DNA from: DASQGA01 sp963722715
GTDB taxonomy: Bacteria > Actinomycetota > Thermoleophilia > Gaiellales > Gaiellaceae
Direction: 5' to 3'
NCBI GenBank assembly: GCA_963722715.1
Contig: CAVROA010000023.1
Span: forward strand, 186,001 to 250,000
DNA length: 64,000 nucleotides
This document shows, piece by piece, positions 60,395 through 64,000 of the stretch. The translations under genes were made by a program, and so were the position numbers. Position 1 is the stretch's first letter. Every line of letters starts with the position of its first letter. A model generated the notes under the pieces. The model was not told the origin of the DNA and made no database searches. It worked only from the letters and a program-made list of their open reading frames with translations.

Positions 60395-61651
60395 TCAGCG
60401 GTCGGAGATGGTAGCAAGAGCGGGGTCTGGCCGCATCCGGCGGCGCACGATGAGCGTGATGGGAGCGAGCGCGATCGCGGTCGCCCCGGCCGCCAGCGCA
60501 ACGACCCCCAGCGCCTCGAGCGCGAAGCCCCCGAGCAGAGCCAGCGAGGCGCCGAGAATCCCGGACAGGAGGTCGCTGAAGCCGAGCAGGGTTCCCCGCT
60601 CGACCGGCGACGAAAGGTCGGCGAGCTGCGCGGTCGCAGCCACGAAGGAGAGGTTCCACCCGAGCCCGAGCCCGAAGAGGAGCACCGCCGTGACGCCGAC
60701 GCCTCCCACCCAGGCCAGCGGCACGCAGGAAAGCGCCATGATCGTGAGCCCACCCACGAGAGCCTGGGTACGCCCGATCCGGTCGATCACCGGTCCCACG
60801 AAGAGCACGAGCGCATACATCCCCGCGACGTGCGCCCCGATGATCGGGAAGACGTCCTTCTGCTCGTGCCCGTGCTCGGTCACGACGACGTAGCCGGTCA
60901 GGTTCATGACGCTGACCATGACGCCGAAGCTCGCCAGCGCGGCCAGAAGGGCAGGAAGCACGCCCGGGCGCCGGAGGATCTCCGAGAGAGGTGCGGCAGC
61001 GGCCGGGGTCGGGGCGCCGCGCGTCGTTCCGAGCAGCTCGGCGATCCGCTTCGGATCCGGGCGGACGGCGAGGACGAGAGCAAGCCCGACGATGAGGAAG
61101 CCGCCGCCCGCGAGCCAGGGCACGACGAGCGACTCCGCTTCGAGCTCACGTCCTGCGAAGAGCGGTGCAAACACAGCCGGCCCGAGAATCGCTCCGAACA
61201 CGGAGCCGAAGAGGACGAACGAGATCCCACGCGCCCGGCGCTCGGGCGGATACATGTCTCCGGCCGCGGTCCGGGTCAGGTTCGCAACTCCCGCGAATGC
61301 TCCGACCAGCGCCAGGCCCGGAATCAACGCGAAGGACGATTCCGCGTGCGCGGCGAGGGCGAGCAGACCGGAGCCGGCCAGACCCGCGACATAGCCCGCC
61401 GCCAGGACCGGGATCCGGCCGAGCCGGTCCATGGCGCGCCCGGCAAAGAGCGCTGCGACGGCGCCGCTGGACAGGAGGATCGCGGGTCCGAGCCCCAGCA
61501 GGGCGTCGATTCCCGTGACGAGGACGAAGGTGATCGTCGCGATCGCCGCCCCGAGCTGCAGCATGCCGGAGACGGTCGCGAGCGACGCGGCCAGGAGGAT
61601 CGTGTTCCTGGTGACAGGAGGGGCCGGGCTACCGGTCGAGACCGAGCTCAC
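60395..61651 (-). CDS. Major facilitator superfamily transporter
   Basis: A 418-residue protein with twelve predicted spans. It has A-V-A-A-L-F-A-G-R-A-M-D-R-L-G-R-I-P-V in the loop 2-3 position, and the second half repeats D-R-I-G-R-T-Q. The substrate is unknown (drug/metabolite efflux is likely). The start (GTG 61651) overlaps the UDG-family gene by 23 bp; a start further in is possible. Confidence 0.88.
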   Translation of the reverse strand: MSSVSTGSPAPPVTRNTILLAASLATVSGMLQLGAAIATITFVLVTGIDALLGLGPAILLSSGAVAALFAGRAMDRLGRIPVLAAGYVAGLAGSGLLALAAHAESSFALIPGLALVGAFAGVANLTRTAAGDMYPPERRARGISFVLFGSVFGAILGPAVFAPLFAGRELEAESLVVPWLAGGGFLIVGLALVLAVRPDPKRIAELLGTTRGAPTPAAAAPLSEILRRPGVLPALLAALASFGVMVSVMNLTGYVVVTEHGHEQKDVFPIIGAHVAGMYALVLFVGPVIDRIGRTQALVGGLTIMALSCVPLAWVGGVGVTAVLLFGLGLGWNLSFVAATAQLADLSSPVERGTLLGFSDLLSGILGASLALLGGFALEALGVVALAAGATAIALAPITLIVRRRMRPDPALATISDR

Positions 61652-62165
61652 GGGCGTATTTCATCAGCCCCGCCCGGAAGGCGACCGCGCCACCGTGCGA
61701 AGGGTGCCTGATGCCGGGCATCCCGAGTGCCGACTCGGCGAGCCTTCCGACCGGGAGGACGCTGCGGCCACGCGCTAGTGCGTCGAGGAAGGGGCGGGAC
61801 GCCTCCACCTCGGTCCGCGTCGGGCGGCGGTTCGAGGCCGGCTGCCCGGGCAGATGTGGGTGCGTCGGGACGACATTCCAGAGGAGCACGGACTGCACGA
61901 GCCCGAGCTCGGCGAGCACGCGGTGGACGATCGTCGCGGTCGCTTCGGCTGGGCCCGTCCCCGAGAGCTGGCGCTCCGAGGTGAGCGGGATGCCGCTGAT
62001 CCGTGTGCCGCGAAAGCCCGGCGCCTCGGCGACCAGCAGAAGGGGTGCGTCCACATGCAGCTCGAGATAGTCAGCGAGCCGCGCCCGGCGAAGGGCAGCG
62101 CCGGGGCCGCGCCGGTAGAAGTTGAACGTCTCGCCGATGTGCGCCTGGGCCAGAGCCTCCACCAC
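61629..62165 (-). CDS. Uracil-DNA-glycosylase superfamily protein
   Basis: A 178-residue protein with the UDG-like fold signatures L-L-L-V-A-E-A-P-G-F-R-G (motif A-like, water-activating region), L-L-W-N-V-V-P-T-H-P and a C-terminal R-H-P-S-H-G-G-A. The last motif is the DNA-intercalating loop equivalent (H-P-S). It resembles the small unclassified UDG family, so glycosylase activity is likely but untested. Confidence 0.75.
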   Translation of the reverse strand: MVEALAQAHIGETFNFYRRGPGAALRRARLADYLELHVDAPLLLVAEAPGFRGTRISGIPLTSERQLSGTGPAEATATIVHRVLAELGLVQSVLLWNVVPTHPHLPGQPASNRRPTRTEVEASRPFLDALARGRSVLPVGRLAESALGMPGIRHPSHGGAVAFRAGLMKYARELGLDR

Positions 62166-62174
62166 GGTCCTGCG

Positions 62175-62186
62175 TAGCCTAGGCGC
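62175..62186. promoter_or_regulatory. Shared palindromic -10 region of UDG and MFS genes
   Basis: TAGCCT (62175-62180, plus strand) and TAGGCT (62176-62181 on the minus strand) overlap. The plus box lies exactly 6 bases before GTG 62187. Confidence 0.5.
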
Positions 62187-63318
62187 GTGCGGCTGACCTT
62201 CCCCCTCTATGCGGGCGGGTTCCTGGGCCCGTTCGGAGGCGCGATGCTGATCGCGTTGATCCCGAACGTGGCCGAGGGCCTGAACACGTCGCTCGCGCTC
62301 GTCGCCGGCGCGATCACCGCCTACATGGTGCCGTTCGCTGCCCTTCAGCTCGTGTCGGGGACGCTCGCGGGCCGGCTGGGGCCGCGACGGGTCGTCCGGG
62401 CCAGCTACCTCGTCTACGGCTGCGCTGCCCTCGTTTGTGCGTTCTCCCCGTCGATCTGGGTGTTCCTCGGAGGCCGTGCCCTCATGGGAGCGGCCAACGC
62501 GTTCCTCTCACCGATCCTCCTGGCTGCCCTCTCGGAGGTCGTTGCGCCCGAGGTGCTCGGTCGAAGCGTGGGAACGTTCGCGGCGTGGCAGGCTGCGGGA
62601 GTGACGTTTGCACCCGCGATCGGCGGCGCGCTCGGCGAGGTGTCGTGGCGGCTCGCCTTCGTCCTCGTCGCGGTCGTCTCGGCCGTGCTGGCGCTCCCGC
62701 GCCGGTCGCTGGGGGCAATCGAGCAAGAATGCGCGTGCCGAAGGCGGCTTCCGATCCCTGGCAAACCGCTGGATCGCGCTCCTGGCAGCAAAGGCGATGC
62801 TCGGCTACCTCGGGTTCACAGCGATCGGGTTCGTGGTCGTGCTCGTGGCCGACCGGGAGTTCGGGCTCAGCTCGGGTCTTCTGGGCCTCGTGGCAGCCGG
62901 GTACGGCGTCGGCGCGATCGCTCTCGGCAGGTACGCAGGATCTGCCGTCGACCGGCTCGGGCGGCCGCGAACAGCTTTCGCGGGAGCGCTCGCCTGCGCC
63001 GCCGGAGTCCTCGCGCTCGCCTTTGCTCCGACGGCGTGGAGTCTCGCGCTCGTCTACCTTGCGGTCGGCTGTGCCTCGGCATTCGCGTGGGCCGGAATGA
63101 ACACGATTACGGTGGAGTCCTTCCCCGCCAACCGGGCCGGCGCGACCTCCGTCTACAGCGCTTTCAAGTTCGCCGGGGTCGCGATCGCACCGCTCATCTA
63201 CGTCCCTCTCTTCGACGTCGACACGCGCGCGCCGTTCTACCTCGCCGCGGGGCTCACGCTCCTGGTCGCCCTGCTCCTCCTGCCCTGGTTCCCACGGTAC
63301 GCGGAGCGCGAAGCGTGA
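62187..63318 (+). pseudogene. MFS transporter with one frameshift
   Basis: The first six spans (M-R-L-T-F-P-L-Y-A-G-G-F-L-G-P-F to about 62711) and the last six (R-W-I-A-L-L-A-A-K-A-M-L-G-Y to the end) are in frames one base apart. Dropping one G of the G5 run at 62711-62715 restores a 12-span MFS protein of about 376 residues. The homopolymer makes a sequencing indel plausible. The stop overlaps the acylphosphatase GTG. Confidence 0.75.
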
Positions 63319-63581
63319 TCCGGCGCCGAGTCGTTGTCCACGGGCGCGTCCAGGGAGTCTTCTTCCGCTCCACGCTCGCCCACCACGCGGCGCAGGAGAG
63401 CGTCGCGGGCTGGGCCGAGAACAAGCCCGATGGAACCCTGGAGGCGGTTTTCGAGGGCGAGCCGGACGCAGTCGAGCGGCTGCTCGCGGTCGCGGGCGAG
63501 GGGCCGCCGGCCGCACGCGTGGACCGGGTCGATACCGTCGAGGAGGAGCCTGAGGGGCTCCGAGGGTTTCACGCCGATTAG
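63315..63581 (+). CDS. acyP: Acylphosphatase
   Basis: An 88-residue AcyP with V-H-G-R-V-Q-G-V-F-F-R (catalytic Arg) and G-W-A-E-N-K-P-D-G-T-L-E-A-V-F-E-G (catalytic Asn). It cleaves acyl phosphates. GTG overlaps the MFS stop (GTGA). Confidence 0.95.
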   Translation: MIRRRVVVHGRVQGVFFRSTLAHHAAQESVAGWAENKPDGTLEAVFEGEPDAVERLLAVAGEGPPAARVDRVDTVEEEPEGLRGFHAD

Positions 63582-63592
63582 AAGGAGGCTCA

Positions 63593-63917
63593 GTGGGATT
63601 CGAGCAGTACCACGAACCGGCGGCCGAGCTGCCGGATGAGACCAGGACGTTTGCGCGCATGTGCACCTCTGATCGAGGAGGCGGAGGCGATCGGCTGGTA
63701 CGAGCAGCGCCTCGCACTCGAGCAGGACGCAGAGGCGCGCGCGATCATGGAGAACGCGCAGCAGGAGGAGTTCAAGCACTTCGCTATGGATCTGGAGTTC
63801 CTCATCCGCCGCAACGAGAAGTGGCACGTCGCCCTCGAGAAGGTCCTTTCAAGCCTGGAGACATCGTCGAGCACGGTGAGGCGGCCGAAGAGGCATCGAC
63901 GACGTGGCGGCGGCTAG
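63593..63917 (+). pseudogene. Encapsulated ferritin-like protein (EncFtn) with two frameshifts
   Basis: The gene has a strong ribosome site (AAGGAGG) before GTG 63593. The joined product begins G-F-E-Q-Y-H-E-P-A-A-E-L, then E-E-A-E-A-I-G-W-Y-E-Q-R, then I-M-E-N-A-Q-Q-E-E-F-K-H-F-A-M-D-L-E-F-L. These match the EncFtn ferroxidase motifs (Glu, and E-x-x-H), which oxidise and store iron in encapsulin cages. A +1 shift near 63665 and a -1 shift near 63849 break it. In the restored frame the tail (K-P-G-D-I-V-E-H-G-E-A-A-E-E) fits the family, but the usual C-terminal encapsulin-targeting peptide is not visible. No shell gene is adjacent. Confidence 0.8.
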
Positions 63918-63928
63918 CCCGGAAGCCG

Positions 63929-64000
63929 CTATTCCCACTCGATTGTCGCCGGCGGCTTGGACGACAGATCGAGCGCCACGCGGTTGATCCCGGGGATCTC
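63929..64000 (-). CDS. guaA: GMP synthase (glutamine-hydrolysing), C-terminal end
   Basis: The last visible frame on the minus strand reads E-I-P-G-I-N-R-V-A-L-D-L-S-S-K-P-P-A-T-I-E-W-E and stops. The S-K-P-P-x-T-I-E-W-E end is diagnostic of GuaA, which makes GMP from XMP. The rest is beyond the window edge. Confidence 0.92.
   Translation of the reverse strand, partial: EIPGINRVALDLSSKPPATIEWE

Noticed and set aside
36107..63917. Programmed +1 frameshifting as the cause of the broken frames
   Set aside because: The shift sites share no slippery motif or downstream structure, and one gene has three; decay or sequence error is simpler.

Overview
The window reads as part of a high-GC actinobacterial chromosome, probably an uncultured soil lineage of class Thermoleophilia (Gaiellales or Solirubrobacterales-like). 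This placement rests on base composition, the divergent IleRS type, the housekeeping gene order rplM-rpsI-glmM-glmS-acpS-nnr-alr and frequent leaderless promoters; no marker was searched. Genes are dense and on both strands, with four tRNA genes (His, Arg, Gly, Pro) and no rRNA, CRISPR array or intact mobile element.

The most notable content is selenocysteine coding. Positions 10513-15949 (minus strand) hold an IclR-regulated operon iclR-grdE-grdB-grdC-trxA-grdA encoding a glycine/sarcosine/betaine reductase-type system. Both GrdA (TGA at 10849-10851) and GrdB (TGA at 13033-13035) are complete only if an in-frame TGA is read as selenocysteine. The GrdE-like subunit lacks the Asn-Cys pair that yields the pyruvoyl group in glycine reductase, and the phosphate-acyltransferase subunit GrdD is absent, so substrate and product may differ from the clostridial enzyme. 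A third selenoprotein, a Sec-type peroxiredoxin (TGA at 33793-33795), lies in an operon with a YbdK-like glutamate-cysteine ligase. The selenium-insertion genes must lie elsewhere.

Layout. 1-9600: mixed small genes, an enolase-superfamily enzyme, a site-2 protease with CBS domains, tRNAs, an AI-2E-type permease, an RTX protein and a HAD phosphatase. 9756-15949: ctaG and the grd operon. 16001-19680: a low-density accessory stretch with a nucleotidyltransferase-like protein, a DUF2652 protein, a glyoxalase remnant, a lone TOPRIM protein and a tRNA-Pro gene with a displaced copy of its 3' end. 19738-25084: EamA transporter and a five-GAF histidine kinase with its response regulator. 25359-34122: ispH, ileS, thioredoxin, Nudix, RidA, GCS2 and Sec-peroxiredoxin. 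34053-42785: a large membrane protein, a coiled-coil protein and two LuxR-type regulators. 43016-51384: fabI, topoisomerase IB, lipid-related membrane genes, CCA-adding enzyme and alanine racemase. 51420-60366: cell-wall and ribosomal-protein cluster. 60395-64000: two MFS transporters, a uracil-DNA-glycosylase-family protein, acylphosphatase, a broken encapsulated ferritin and the 3' end of guaA.

Across the window many genes start 6-8 bases after a TANNNT box, the signature of leaderless transcription. Two of these appear to use near-cognate start codons (CTG, ATT). Six genes carry single-base frameshifts, nearly all +1, so either several genes are decaying or the assembly has residual indel errors.
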